Shown: positions 43,179 through 55,081, numbered from the stretch's first letter. The stretch: 64,000 nt of DNA from Podospora comata (GCA_017354895.1 CP071496.1:1364001-1428000), one strand, 5' to 3'. Numbers and translations: made by a program. Notes: a model not told the origin generated them from the sequence alone.

Positions 43179-45506
43179 TTATTTAGGAACCTTTGTTGGC
43201 GCCCAGTCTGCTAGCCAACCCCGTGCCTTGCTTAGATTCCCACCCTCTGCCTCCATGGCAGCTGTGCACCATTCGAGATCCCATACGCCCTCAGCAGCAA
43301 GCATCTCGGCCGTTTTCTTCCGACGTTGCGATGCCTCATCGACACAAAAGTGCATGCGTTGACTGTGGTCAGTGATCGCCTCGAGAAGCGGTTTCACCAA
43401 CGGTAGCGCAGTCGAAACACTGGTGCCCAGTGCTTCCAGCCCACGGTTTGCCCGGCCTGTTTTGCACCACTCGTTCTGGCACCATTTCTTTCCGCAACCT
43501 GCCGTGAGCTGGGCAAGGTAGCGTCTCTCAATCCGGCGGCGTAACGCTTTTCCTTCTGGGTCGTGCATGTTGACATAGAGTGGCGCAAAGCACAGACTGC
43601 AAAGCCCCAGACTGTTTCCAGGCCCTTGACCCATCTGAGTCCCACCATTGACTTGGCCTCGAGGTCCAATGCCGTGGAGTGTGCGACCACAAAGCTCATC
43701 CCTGCACAACTCTGGCTTTGGCTTCCGGGCCTTGTCAAGTTCGTGATTAGCCACATGGGCAGCCATGTCACGGAGACGGACGATGGAGCCACAAAGATGG
43801 CAGTCAGTTGTACGCCCGCCATCAGCTCTCTCGTGAGCTGTCAAACCCGACAGTACTGTCTCCGCTTCTGAAGACGGATCGAGCGGATCGCCCTCTTGAG
43901 AAACCTCGAGGTGGCAAAACTGACAGAGTATAAGTTTGTGGGGGCAGTTAGTGGTGGCATGGCGGGCCAGCTCTGGTAACGAGGGGAAGGTGAAGGGAGA
44001 CGATGGGCCGCAGGCAGTGCATGTATGCGCAGTGTGCTGGACGTAGTCATGTTTCGACCTGCTCAGCATGCTTGAGCCATAGGCCTCTGGATGCACGGGG
44101 CAATGCCAGTGAGCTTCCCATTCGGCCGACTTCTTCTGGAACACGTTCTTGCACTGATGGCAGACAATGTTATTTCTCAAGCAGAAGTTCTCATGGAGCA
44201 CAATTGTTTGCTTGGGTACCATCTGATGGCAGTTTCTGCACTGTTCTTCCGTTGTGGACTTGGGTGCTGAGCTGCTCAGGTCGATGGGAGCTGTCACAGA
44301 TCCTTGTGCGTCAACAGCTTTTGCGCGCAGAGTGTATTTTGCTGGGACTGATCCCATCGCATCCTTGTCTGGAAGGCAGAACGCGTGAACGGAAACAAGT
44401 AAAGCTTCTGCCCCCTCAAGCTCGGCATTGGTAGGCTGAATAACGATGCGCTTCAGGCCATCTTTCGGCGAAGAGAAGTCGCCAAAGACGTGCTCTGTGT
44501 CCCTGGGTAATGCTCGTTGACGGTTAGACTTGGGGCTAACAAAAAGATCGACCTCGTGGTCGCCATGTATTGTCAACTCGATGGCGACTGGGCGAGATTT
44601 GTCCCAGGATGGTAAGTCGTAATCGGCATAGTCTCCGTCTAAAACCTGACCATCAACCTGTTTCCAAATGTCTATCGTGTGACCAATTGAAGTACCAGCA
44701 TCCGTTCCTGGCGCACGTTGTGACTGGGCAGCGATTTGACGCAAGGTTTCGCGAGCCTGTTCTTCGTTCAGGGGTTCAATATCAACTTCCAAATCGGTGT
44801 CCACAACACAGATTCCACTTCCTTCCGGCAAGAGCTTGTCGACCAGGAACCGAAACTCCTCTCCCTTCACTCCATGAACCGACAGAATTGAGTCCTTCGT
44901 GAGTGTGGTAAAGTTTGCGCGGAGCTGTCTTTCAAGGAGGGATTTCCAGTCATCAGGATTGTAACCAGCCTCAAGCGGTCGTAGCCTAACGTATGTGCCT
45001 TTCGGGAGCTGCCTAGCTTTGACAGTTATTCTCAGCCCTTCTGTCTTGGTGGGTTCATCGTCCGTAAGGTCCACCACTTCGTCTTCGAACGTTGGCTCTT
45101 TCTGTATGTCTTCGTGCTGTATTCCAAGTGCGTCGATCAGGTAGGGGCTGAGGGCGACCTCGTCTTCGTTTGCCGAAAACTCTCGGATACCAGCGTAAAC
45201 AGAATTTCCATTCTTCTGGTTCACCAGTTGAAACATCAACGGGTGAGGTAATTGCTGGCTAGTCTCACGATACTGCGCACGTTCTCGTCTGGCATCGGAT
45301 ACGGCATAGGGGTTGAAGGGATCGAAGGCAGTAAAAGTGTGCGACGTCGACGATGTGGAGGTCGAAGGGGCTCTTGCCAGAAGTTGTTCAAGAGCCGACT
45401 GCGGAAGCAGGATCTTATCGCCCTGCAAACTCTTGGAGGCGGATGGGGATGGATGAGCGATGCGTAGAGAAGCCGACCAATTCAGCTGCTCTGGCTTGGA
45501 TGTCAT
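43179..45506 (-). CDS. UFD1-domain protein with C-terminal zinc fingers
   Basis: Single exon, 775 aa. It begins MTSKPEQLNWSASLRIAHPS and continues through a Ufd1-like double-psi barrel: a GDKILLPQSALEQLL segment, HPLMFQLVNQKNG and VALSPYLIDALG, then ITVKARQLPKGTYVRLRPLE and LEVDIEPLNEEQARETLRQI. Such domains bind ubiquitin and the Cdc48/p97 segregase. After a middle domain, residues from about 420 hold TRAF/XAF1-like zinc fingers: CRNCHQMVPKQTIVLHENFC, CHQCKNVFQKKSAEWEAHWH, CTACGPSSPF, LILCQFCHLEV and DCHLCGSIVRLRDMAAHVANH. Further Cys clusters (CRDELCGRTLHG, CSLCFAPLY, CGKKWCQNEWC) follow. The last 45 residues (MLAAEGVWDLEWCTAAMEAEGGNLSKARGWLAD, quoted only as start AEGVW and end RGWLAD) look like a UBA helix bundle. 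The in-frame ATG at 45,716 is less likely, as the added 70 residues are not conserved-looking. A ubiquitin-pathway role is inferred. Confidence 0.85.
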   Translation of the reverse strand: MTSKPEQLNWSASLRIAHPSPSASKSLQGDKILLPQSALEQLLARAPSTSTSSTSHTFTAFDPFNPYAVSDARRERAQYRETSQQLPHPLMFQLVNQKNGNSVYAGIREFSANEDEVALSPYLIDALGIQHEDIQKEPTFEDEVVDLTDDEPTKTEGLRITVKARQLPKGTYVRLRPLEAGYNPDDWKSLLERQLRANFTTLTKDSILSVHGVKGEEFRFLVDKLLPEGSGICVVDTDLEVDIEPLNEEQARETLRQIAAQSQRAPGTDAGTSIGHTIDIWKQVDGQVLDGDYADYDLPSWDKSRPVAIELTIHGDHEVDLFVSPKSNRQRALPRDTEHVFGDFSSPKDGLKRIVIQPTNAELEGAEALLVSVHAFCLPDKDAMGSVPAKYTLRAKAVDAQGSVTAPIDLSSSAPKSTTEEQCRNCHQMVPKQTIVLHENFCLRNNIVCHQCKNVFQKKSAEWEAHWHCPVHPEAYGSSMLSRSKHDYVQHTAHTCTACGPSSPFTFPSLPELARHATTNCPHKLILCQFCHLEVSQEGDPLDPSSEAETVLSGLTAHERADGGRTTDCHLCGSIVRLRDMAAHVANHELDKARKPKPELCRDELCGRTLHGIGPRGQVNGGTQMGQGPGNSLGLCSLCFAPLYVNMHDPEGKALRRRIERRYLAQLTAGCGKKWCQNEWCKTGRANRGLEALGTSVSTALPLVKPLLEAITDHSQRMHFCVDEASQRRKKTAEMLAAEGVWDLEWCTAAMEAEGGNLSKARGWLADWAPTKVPK

Positions 45507-47079
45507 GTTGGGAGCGCGATGGACTGGAAAGCGCCAAAGAAATCGAGAATGGCGGTTGGGTTTGATATTGTGTACGGTATATCGTGAAACAAAAAAAGGG
45601 AAACGAACGTGTTTCAATGGCGGAAAAGCTGTTGACATTGATGGTATCACCTCACAAAAAAGCCTTCGACAATCAGTCAGCGGTTTCTTGCAGATTCCAT
45701 CACCGGACATCGTCATCAGCTAGCTGATAGCTGATGCCTGCCGGCAATGCCCCTTCACTAAAACGGCCCCGCGTGGGGTACCATGTTTATGCCTGAGGTT
45801 TCCCTAACATGAAGCTACGGCGGAACTTGCGGGTGGTATTCCGACCTTATCACCACATTTGGACAGCGTGGAAGCAGTCCTGAAGCTCCTGGTGCCAACT
45901 CAGCTCTCTCTCGGGAGCCGTCAGCTCCGTGCACAACTTTCCTAAACGCGCTGTCTGCGGTTCGAGTTGCCTTTGGCCCCTGTTCAGCCAACCCCACCTC
46001 GAAGAAGGATTGTGGGAAACCCCGCGGTCGAGAACAGCACCAGGCCTCTTTTGGAGATGCCGAATGGCCCAATGAATGGCAGATCCACCGGATTTGCTGC
46101 ATGGAGCACTTGGCCAGATCTCCGTGAGATGACAAGCTGGAACTTGGAGCTGCGATAAGATAAGGAACAGAGAGGACAGCTCAACACCTCAACAGGTATA
46201 CACGTGTCCCACAGCTGGATGGTGTTTCGTTGCTGCCCTGCTCAGTTGACCTCTTGTTTCCCCTCCACAAACCAACGATTCGTGCCGCTTGCCACAGCGA
46301 GGCCACAGCGAGCTAAGGCAGTGCGACCCGACGTCGTTCTCCAGACGGGCGAGACTGGGCGTGGGACGAGGAGGGGAAATCACACTGTTTGGGCAAAGAA
46401 TGTGGTCAGCGTGAGGGGGGACACCCCGCTGTGTGTTGGGGGGATTTTATTCAAGGTCCCCAGAACCCCCGTGAACCCCAACGCTAAAGCCGGCTAATCA
46501 CTCGCATCCATGCGACCCTCTGCGACTTTCTGCAACAACCTCTTCCGCCCGTTCAAACAGTGTCTCAGCCAGCTCCACGCCTGGTAAGAGGTAAGAGGAT
46601 AGGGGTTTGATCTTGGGACGACCATTCTGCCAACTGGCAGATGATGGATGCCCTTTAACGTGTCTTTGAGAACCTAGAGGGCCAACCAAGATCTTGGGCG
46701 CAATCTGGCGCAGATCGTTTGATGTTGAATAATTACATTCCACGATTAAGGTTAATATCGACATGGGTGTTTGACGCTCGAACCGCCCAGCCCTCCTGGC
46801 ATGGACCCTTGCACCCTTGCTTGAGCATCCTTGCACCTTGGCTTCAATGATCGACCGACCTCCTCTCGACTTCCTGATTTGCAACCGCCTTGACAGCTTC
46901 GCTTGTGCGATCCGGACTTCCGGACTTAATCGTCCCATCCTGTCAAGTCGTCAGCTATATAATTATCTACAGGCTGACCCCGCGCTTTGCTGACTTGATC
47001 CCTTCCCCCTAGCTCCATCCTCGTAAACCTTCCTATCCTTCTTACCAAACCAACTCGACAACAAGCTTTCAAGCCTACG
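45507..47079. other. Divergent intergenic region, UFD1-like / F-box-like
   Basis: 1.57 kb between two divergently transcribed genes. Short frames (for example 46,498-46,938 minus) show no known family. The 100 bases before 47,080 are C/T-rich with a CAAACCAACTCGAC leader typical of fungi. Confidence 0.5.
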
Positions 47080-48747
47080 ATGGCCAGAGACCAAGTTCTA
47101 CCTTCAGAGATTCAAGAAACCGCACTACTTCAACTGCTTGCCAATTCCCTAGTCCTTTCCCAAACAGCTCCGTACCTGTCCTGCTACGATGTCTTGAATC
47201 TGGCTGCCACATCGCGCGCATTTCGTTTCCTGATCTACCATACCCCGCAAGTCTTCCGCCGCCTGGATTTGGGCAACGTCAAGACAGCCCAATTTGACAG
47301 TGATGCCGTTGACCGGGGTGGCCAGACCTGGCGCAATGTTCAGCTTGACGAAACCTTGACTGAGGACGAGTGAGTCTGTTATCTCCGTGCATGGTCCAAC
47401 GGGAGGCTGACCTCATGTTCCCCTGCCAGTTTCTATTCGAGACCTCTGAGAGGCATCTTCTCCAACCTCCGACGGCATGACATCCTTCGGGATGTGCAGG
47501 TATTGACCCTTGATGGTCTTTCTGTTACTGCCGAGCTCATCCACGACATCCTCATTGATCCGGCATTTTCGGTTCGCATTCTATCGATCCGCAATGTCAA
47601 GAATCTGAATGAACGAAAGCTCCAAAAGACACTGCAATATGCGTGCCGGGAGTCCAGACCTGAGGGCACACCGCGGCTCAAGGGTCTCTATGTGTTTGGT
47701 TCGAAGGATCCGGTACCTGAGGCGGCTCCTCAGGAGAGCTCCCGGAGCCCTTCACCTACCAGTCCGGCCGCGGTAGCAGCAGCCTGGAACACGCGAAGCC
47801 AACAAACACTGACGGCTTCTCTCATTGAGGATCCTGAGGCGTGGTATTCTCGCCGTGGCAACCAGTTTCCCTGTCGGATCAACCCCGACTGGGCCTCTAC
47901 GCTTGTGGCCTGCGATGGCATAATTGCATTTGACTCAGTTCTTTGCACCAGCCCCAGGCATATCAACTCGCTGGCATGGGGCAAGGTTAAACTCGATGTT
48001 CTGAAAGCCGCGGGCTCCCCAGCATCTGCATTGATCCCTCACTTCAACGTGGCCACTCACAGTCTCGGTGGCTGTGAGGGGTGTGGCTCTGCACCCGAAG
48101 GTTTTACAGTGTGGGGAGAAGACATCTATCCAGAAGAAAGAGATACTGAGGGAAGAAGGTCTAGTCATACTTCCATGGCCGACATTGGGAGGTTCCCGTT
48201 GCTGCCCCCGCCTCCGATGCATTCTTCGACCCTGAGCGCTGCAATGTGTCCGACTGGCCAGGCGGTCCGGCACCGACTTTCTTACCTGAGAAAGGGAAAT
48301 GAGAACAAGGCGCGCTTCATCCCACGCTGTTTTGACTGCATTAGAGACAGGTACTGTGCCGGGTGCAACAAATGGTGGTGCGAGACGTGCTATGTCGGGG
48401 CGTTTGCAGGATCATCCAGTGGCCATGCTGGATTGAATTCAGGGGACCATGTAAGCAACCCCCCCACCATTACCGGAGAGAACGACAACAGAGACTCGGG
48501 GCCCAAGATACTGGACGGGTTTTGCGCCGATGGAAAGTGCTCGCTCTACCGTTCCTCGACCGATTCTGTGACTGCCGGCAGCGAGCAACCTGCATAAAGC
48601 CAGAGAGCTGGCTGTCGGGCATTCTAGCTGGACCCGGATGCGATGCACTGAGGAGCGAGCCCTGCCATCCAAAGATCCCATGGGTATGCGGTGACGTTGT
48701 ACAAAAAGGTCCATGTCCCTTTGGGCTTTGCGCTTTTGTTGTCCCCG

Positions 48748-48820
<73 letters not shown>

Positions 48821-49264
48821 ATTGTCTTGACCAGTGATGCACGCAGAAACGCGCCCTGATTTACAGTTACTGACTTTTTCAACAGCCCCCGGTCCTGAAG
48901 AGTTGTTGGGAATGCGGCATGAACGTAGGCTGACCTTTGATGCAAGGCTTATTTCCAGAGGTTCTTCAACTGACACCCAGCTAGTGCAAAGACTGCATTG
49001 AAAGCACACAGCGGATGTGCACAAGATGTGGTGGTGGATACTGCCTCATCCACAATGAAGGATCTGATATGATTTCTGTAAGTTCCATTCCGGCTCCCCA
49101 TAACTAAGACCAAATAATTAACTATTTCTTCCAGTGTGATTGTAAGCCTTTCTTTAGTGTCTAGAACACATCGCTGTCATCTTGACCTGCTGGAGTAACT
49201 TTACTAAACTACCAATGTTGTAGGGTGTGTAGGACGAAGCAGACGATTCCGGGAGCTCTACTGA
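47080..49264 (+). CDS. F-box-like protein with C-terminal Cys-rich zinc region
   Basis: F-box proteins bring substrates to SCF ubiquitin ligases. Six exons are inferred: 47,080-47,369, 47,430-48,567, 48,886-48,924, 48,985-49,077, 49,135-49,141 and 49,224-49,264, total 1,608 nt or 535 aa, all in phase. Residues 35-65 (YLSCYDVLNLAATSRAFRFL) fit the F-box. The next 100 residues resemble one or two leucine-rich strands (VQVLTLDGLSVTAELIHDIL, ILSIRNVKNLNERKL). Cys pairs then accumulate: CEGCG, RCFDCIRDRYCAGCNKWWCE, and in the late exons SCWECGMN, CKDCIESTQRMCTRCGGGYC and CDWCVGRSRRFRELY. Intron 2 has a weak GTGACT donor at 48,568 but a strong branch point and acceptor (TTACTGACTTTTTCAACAG). It contains a (TTG)25 repeat. 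A shorter product ending at 48,597 results if intron 2 is kept. Confidence 0.72.
48746..48820 (+). repeat. (GTT)25 trinucleotide microsatellite in an intron
   Basis: About 25 uninterrupted GTT/TTG units inside the inferred second intron of the F-box-like gene. It produces false polyvaline, polyglutamine and polyasparagine frames on both strands. Confidence 0.95.
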
Positions 49265-50776
49265 GAGTTTGCGAGCTTTCTTGGGCTTCTATTCTACGCC
49301 CAGATGTTTTGAACCTTCTAGTATTGGAAACACTCCCCTCTCGGGTCCATACCTAACAACAGCCCGGTCATCAGATTAGATTCCTCTTTTTCTCGGACCT
49401 AACTGGCGTTCCCGGTCCCACAACTCCGCTCTTCCCTTTCTTTTCCATATCATTGTCTGAAACGATATGGTTCCTTGGTACAATCGGTACTTGTATTTGG
49501 AGGCCACAAGAGAACACAAGGGAAAGCAGGTTGCTTGACGACTTTCAACTGTATTCATCTCAGCTCTGTATGATTGATGATCAAATGATACCCTACCAGC
49601 GTGACCCCAAAGGAATCACTTTGTGACTCTTCATGCCACCGTGCCAAAATTGCCGATAGCACCACACGAGAAGTTTGCTATTACAATTTGTGATGTTCAC
49701 TGGCATTGCTTGATCTCCGTGTGCTTTGACCTGATGAATCCCTATGCCAGCTGCACTTCATCGCGGCACTCTTGTGAAACCTGGACGAGTCTAAGATAAG
49801 AATATTTTGTCACAGAGAAATATTTTCAGGAGTGTTTAGGAGACCTTAATGGCAATTTTCTGATAGAAGGTCATCTTGAGAGAAAACCATCACGGCGTGG
49901 ACAAAATAACTGGCACTGCAAAAGTGATTATACCTCAAAAGATAGCCAATAGATCTAAAAAATGTAGGATCCCTATTTTCTTTTTATCAAGGTACAAATT
50001 GATAATGATCATCCGTCTTACTTACTTGTAGAACCAATCATTTTATCCAGAGCTTAACCATCTACGTAATGCGATGATATTTACCCCTGACTTTCGTGCA
50101 CTGGCCATCTCCCATCAAAAGATGTCTCACATCTGCTAGATATGAACCCCTGTGCAGACAACAGATGAAAATTGACAGAGAGGGTCATCAATGCTCAGAG
50201 ATAAAAGAAAAAACTTGCTCTTTTCCATTCACTGAATGACCTGTATGACGTCTCTCATCATTCAGGTTGCATCACCTGACAAGCCACACTTGCATAAACA
50301 CATCTGCCAAATGACAAGCTGAAAGGTACATCATATAAAGCCACCCCCTGCATATATAGTGACCAAGACAAAACAATAACAGAAACCTAATATGAGACCC
50401 CTATTATCGTTACACTTCACAACACCACAAGGCCGATATCCAACTCCCAAAATCAGTATCCCTGACAGGACAAGACAAAATATGCAACCAAGTCCCCTCC
50501 CAAGATCCTAAAAGATTTCGAAACAACCCAAACTTGAGCTGCCAGAATTATACTAGCCAGATATAATAAAGAAAAGGAAAGAAAGGTATCTCAAATAAGC
50601 CCTTAACCCACCACCTGCCGCCCTAACCATATCCAAAAAACCCAGTAGGTAATCAATCCCATGACTTCCAAGATAAAAAACAAAGATATGTCGATCGAAA
50701 AAGGAAAAACAAGACCCCCTTGATCCCATTAACCCCCCAGCATCCCCTTCAAAAGGATAAAAGAAAAGAAAAACCC
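49265..50776. other. Convergent intergenic region, 1.5 kb
   Basis: AT-rich DNA between the F-box-like gene and the G1 peptidase relative. No open frame longer than about 60 codons, no repeat and no recognisable mobile element. Confidence 0.55.
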
Positions 50777-51829
50777 TTAAACCGAGAAAGAAACCGAATT
50801 GGCATTGTCATACTCTGTCGAATTGCACAAACTCGGAATCTGGTACTGCGTCGCGCCCAGAATCCCAAGGTTGCCGCCCGTCGTGCGTGTGGCATATGAG
50901 TCCTCAAACCAAGTCGTGTCGAACCTGGGAAAGCCGGCGAGGCTCGATCCATAGTAGGGCCTCTCCACGACCCAGTCTGCGTCCTTGCGGGCGAGGGTCG
51001 GGCCCGAAGTCACGTTGACGATGACTTGTTCGTCCTGGCTGACGTTGTCGAATTTGCTAGGGAAGAGGTGTTGGTTTTGATCATGTAAAAGGAATGAAGG
51101 AAGGAAAAAGGCTCACATGGTGGCTGCGGTGTCAGATGTTGTATTGATTGTGACTTCGATCCAGTCTCCTACGGCGACTATAGGTGGAGAGCAAACACAT
51201 CACGTTAGCAAAAGGAGTTCACATCTCAGGTGATAAGGGCAGGCACGGCAGAGCAAGACTTACGGGGCATGGTCGAGATGGTAAATGCAGTGTCAGGAAC
51301 CCATTGCCACCAAGCTTCGTGTCTGGAACAGTGAATTAGCAAGCTGGTACTCGATCCATCCAGTCTACGATTTCAAAGAGTAAACTCACCTTGTGGCGGA
51401 AGTGGAAGTGTCAATCTTACAGACAGTGCCCGACTGCAGTAGGGCCGAGGGCCATGTGTTGCCGTCAATGCCGATCCAGACAGCAGCGGCTTGGGGATAG
51501 GTTTGGCCCGTTCTTTTGGTACAGCCCGGAACCTGCCAGAAGGAATGAATGCTCTTGATCTTGTTGGTGGTCGGCGAGTGGTTTACGGCACCGCACCAGT
51601 TGGCGCTGCTCGAGATGGGGTTGGCTCTCTTCTTCTTGATCTTGGTAGGGGCAGGCTGGACAGCACCCGGACCGTTGTTCTTGCTACGACCAAACTGGTA
51701 GGGTGCGAACTTGATCTGCTCCTTGGGGATGGGTACACCCTTTCGGGTACCCGTTACCTCGTACTTGAGGGCGGTGGCATTTTCAAGGAGAAGGGCCGAG
51801 CCGAGGAGAAGCAACTGAAACCACCTCAT
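50777..51829 (-). CDS. Secreted G1-family (eqolisin) peptidase relative
   Basis: Eqolisins are acid endopeptidases with a Gln/Glu dyad on a beta-sandwich. Four exons: 51,829-51,390, 51,322-51,264, 51,177-51,117 and 51,056-50,777, giving 279 aa in phase. The start at 51,829 opens a signal peptide (MRWFQLLLLGSALLLENATA), followed by a basic propeptide ending near KIKKKRANP. Family blocks follow: SSANWCGAV, SIHSFWQVPGC, AAVWIGIDGNTWPSALLQSG, HEAWWQWVPDTAFTI, VGDWIEVTIN, DADWVVERPYYG and the last strand NSVSFSV. In classic eqolisins the sequence after the third block is AWYEWYP and carries the catalytic Glu. Here it is AWWQWVP with Gln. The protein could be an inactive or altered relative. It would be secreted by the general pathway. 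Confidence 0.86.
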
Positions 51830-54800
51830 GGCGACGATTGAGGGGGGTGGGCAAGTGGAAAAGAGAGGTCGAGCAATATAAAATAGAGTGCAAAGTATAG
51901 AGCCGAGCAACGCCAGGAGATAGGCGAGGTGGTAGTTGGATGCAATTCGGGTGAAAGTTTGAGGTTTGCGGCCTTATCAAGACTTCATATTGGGCGGAAG
52001 AATTGGGTGGCTTGGGGGGAGGTTATTATATCCTCTTGCTTTCGGGGGAAGGGTTTTGAAGAAACACGACGACCACGGACGGGTTCTTCCCTCGTCTGCT
52101 CTGCGCCGACGCCCAGTGGGGTTCCTCAAGAGAAAGTGAATGGTTTGGCGGAGCGAGATCCGTTCATCTGAAGTCAAGTCAGAGTCATAGGTACCTCCAC
52201 CTACCACACCTTCAAGCACGCCGGGGCCAAGTTTGGCCTTAGACTTGCATGGGATGTAGTCGATATTCCGGGCTAGCCTTTCCTTTTCCAGATGTATTGC
52301 TCTCGGCATCACTCCAGGAACATGGAATCGTACCTGTTGTGTTTCCCCACATTGGCTCCAGGGGAGAGAGGCACATTGATGACTGGGTTTCCTCGGCCAA
52401 AGACGAAGTGTGCCCCGAGGAGCTGGTCGATCACAAAGTTAGCGCGGGTGAAGAGGAAGCGAGCTGCAGTCAGGGGCGAGGTTCTAGGCCAGGAATGGTG
52501 TGAAACATACATTGCTGCGACTAGCTGCTACTTGTTGTATCTGGGAGGACGCCAACCTCAACACTTCCGGACGGCCTCTCAGCTTCCCATCTCGCAAAAC
52601 ACAACCTATGGGTATGGAAAATAACGGCAACGGCAGTGAGAAAATCAACACGGGCTGTCTCGGAATGGCAACGTCTGCGGTACGCAACGCTCAGTACGAA
52701 CCGAACCAGCCGGAGGCTTCGAAAGAAGGTTCCATCCAGCTTACCCTTGCACCACATCCAGAATCCTTCCTTCACTCCTTCAAAACTGGGCTTCTTCCTT
52801 CAGCACCCCTACCCCTGCCCCAGACCGGAGCGGATTCCAGGTTTTCGGACGAGTTGAAGGGTATCGACGGTGTTGACGGTAGGGGGGGAGGGGCGGTGCG
52901 GTGCAGAAAGACTGCCAAGGTCCAAGCCTGCTCTGTGCCGCAACCGTTCCTGTCAGACGGGCGATGTGATGTGGATATCAGAGAGGCACTCAATGACACA
53001 TGGGAACAAGAAAGAGGAACCGTTCTCGTGTGGCGCAAAGGCCGTGAGCTGGGCATCCAGGCCTTCTTGACGCATTTTGACGCAGATTTTCCATTCTCAG
53101 CAAAGCGTAATCCGACACTACTGCGTGGCAGAAGTAGCTAAATGTGACGTGATGTCGGTAGTAGTCCAGTATCGGACGTAATAGGGAGGTAGACAGGCCT
53201 TGGTAGGCTTGGGAGGCGTTCGGAGGCTTGGAGAGGTAGGGTGTCTTGGGACTGACTACTCTAGGTAGCGTCGAGGTAGTGTCGGATGTAGAGTCCACAG
53301 CGTGGGGTGTAGCAGGGCGGCTGACGATGCCAGAGTAGTATTAGCCCCCAGTTTCTCCCGCGAACTATTGGGAGTGTGCGTGGTGGTGGCCACGTTCTGG
53401 CATGGCCAAGTGCTGTGCGGGGTCGGAGTGTGAGGCCTGTGATTCGGTGAGTCGAGGGCACTCGATCCAGACGGGTGATCTTCCTGCGCATGCAGCCAGC
53501 GATGACGGGGGAGGAGGTGGAGGAGGAAGTGGAGGGTGGAATAAGTTGAAAGCGCGTGATGCGTGATGCGAGGCGTCTGCAGTCTGCAGCGAGCCCGTTG
53601 GAAATTCGCTCGAGATTTCTTGGTGGTATCGGAGAGACAATAGATTGGCTGATCTGCCTTGCCCAGCTGCATGGCTGCAAGGTCCCCGTCCTCGCTACTT
53701 CCCTTTTCAGCTCCACGATCTCCAAGTGACATCTTGTCAATCTTGACACCTTCCGCGAGCAAAAGCTGGCACTCTGGCCGGGAAGAGACAGTGCCGGCCA
53801 TGCCGAATGCATGTTCGCTATTAGGCAACCGCAGGGTCGGATACTACCCAGACGTCAGCACGTTGCAGGCAGGGATGCATGTTGGTTTTCAAGGGGGGGG
53901 TTGCAATCGTATTCAATGCCCAGGTCGGATACAAGTACCGTACCATAAACCAGACTCAGCCTTAACCTCCCCAGTCGTCACATTCTCCATTCTCCATTCG
54001 CCGGGGCGAAGGCACTCGATTGACGTCGGTGAACACACCATGATCGCTGGACCGAGCATTTCCGCGAGCCCTCCACTGTCTCGATTCCAAGAGCCGTTTA
54101 TTGTATGCGCCGTGGCTTGAAGGGCTGAGAGGTAGAGGGGGGTGCGGGTGGGTCATGAGCAAGTGCTGAGAGTACATACATGTATGGAAGTCGAGGTGAT
54201 AGCCGTGATGTAACCGCACAATTCAAAGATGGGATGAACCAGAGCGAACCAATCAGGTGTTGCAAAACCTCGTCAATCTTCCCGTATCGCTTCTCGGGGA
54301 CTTCTACAAGAGGCCAGCGTGGATGCGTGCAGGGCCAAGAGAGACACGGGAAGCTCCGGACTCAGTCTTGATGATCAGGAAAATGGCTGAAGAATCTTGG
54401 TATCTCGAAAAGACAGTCAGTTGGGGGAAACAGTTCAAAGCGTTGAACGGGACGCTGATTCGTCATCCATCCTTGCAGTTGCCATTGGTCATGCTCCTGT
54501 TGTATTATCGACCGTGCAGTACGTGCCGCCCCACCATCAACCACTTCCTTCGTCTGTTCACTGACTGTCCGGCTCCCCTCGCTTTGGCTTCGTTCAGCTA
54601 GCTTCGTCAGACGACACGGCGAGGACCCTTTGATTCAGTAAGACACCACACGAAATTGTCATGAGGCAGAGTGAGTGGAAGAGCCGGGCGCCTATGCGAG
54701 TTTACGGACCGGATCCAGTGTCTGAAACCTGCATATTCCTTGGGGGTTTTGTTGGCTGACAATGTTGAGTACTGCCCTCTCTTGCCATGTTCAGGTGGTC

Positions 54801-55081
54801 TTGGTAGTCAGCAGTATGGTGTGAAGTATCGGAATGGGTAATCTTTGGCGAGACTCTAATTCGGTCAGAAGATGGTGTCGAGAGCTCGTTAAGATTTGGA
54901 ACTGCCGTCCCATGAGATCCGATCAAGATATCCTTTTTGGCGACCATCGCTTTCAGAGTATCAGGGACTACTATATTCCGATCTCGGCACATTCGCAATC
55001 TCGGAAGTGTATGATAATGCCAACAAAACCAGAAATACCAATCAAAATAATCAAAGAGAAAAAAGATAGGTCATCGATTAC
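51830..55081. other. Gene-poor region, 3.25 kb
   Basis: Between the G1 peptidase relative and the MFS transporter. Overlapping frames of up to 213 codons occur on both strands (52,500-53,141 plus; 53,256-53,828 minus in two frames). None has a recognisable domain, a signal peptide or a clear intron pattern, so I cannot support a gene. A lineage-specific gene at 52,500-53,141 remains possible. Confidence 0.45.

Noticed and set aside
48439-49024. Frames with polyglutamine, polythreonine, polyasparagine and polyvaline runs on both strands
   Set aside because: They are artefacts of the (TTG)25 repeat, which lies in an intron of the F-box-like gene.
52500-53141. 213-codon plus frame
   Set aside because: No domain, no intron logic and overlapping open frames on the other strand. 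A lineage-specific gene cannot be ruled out, but I cannot support it.
53256-53828. Two overlapping minus frames of 190 and 183 codons
   Set aside because: Two long frames over the same bases, both low-complexity Pro/Ser/His-rich, suggest GC-rich chance frames.
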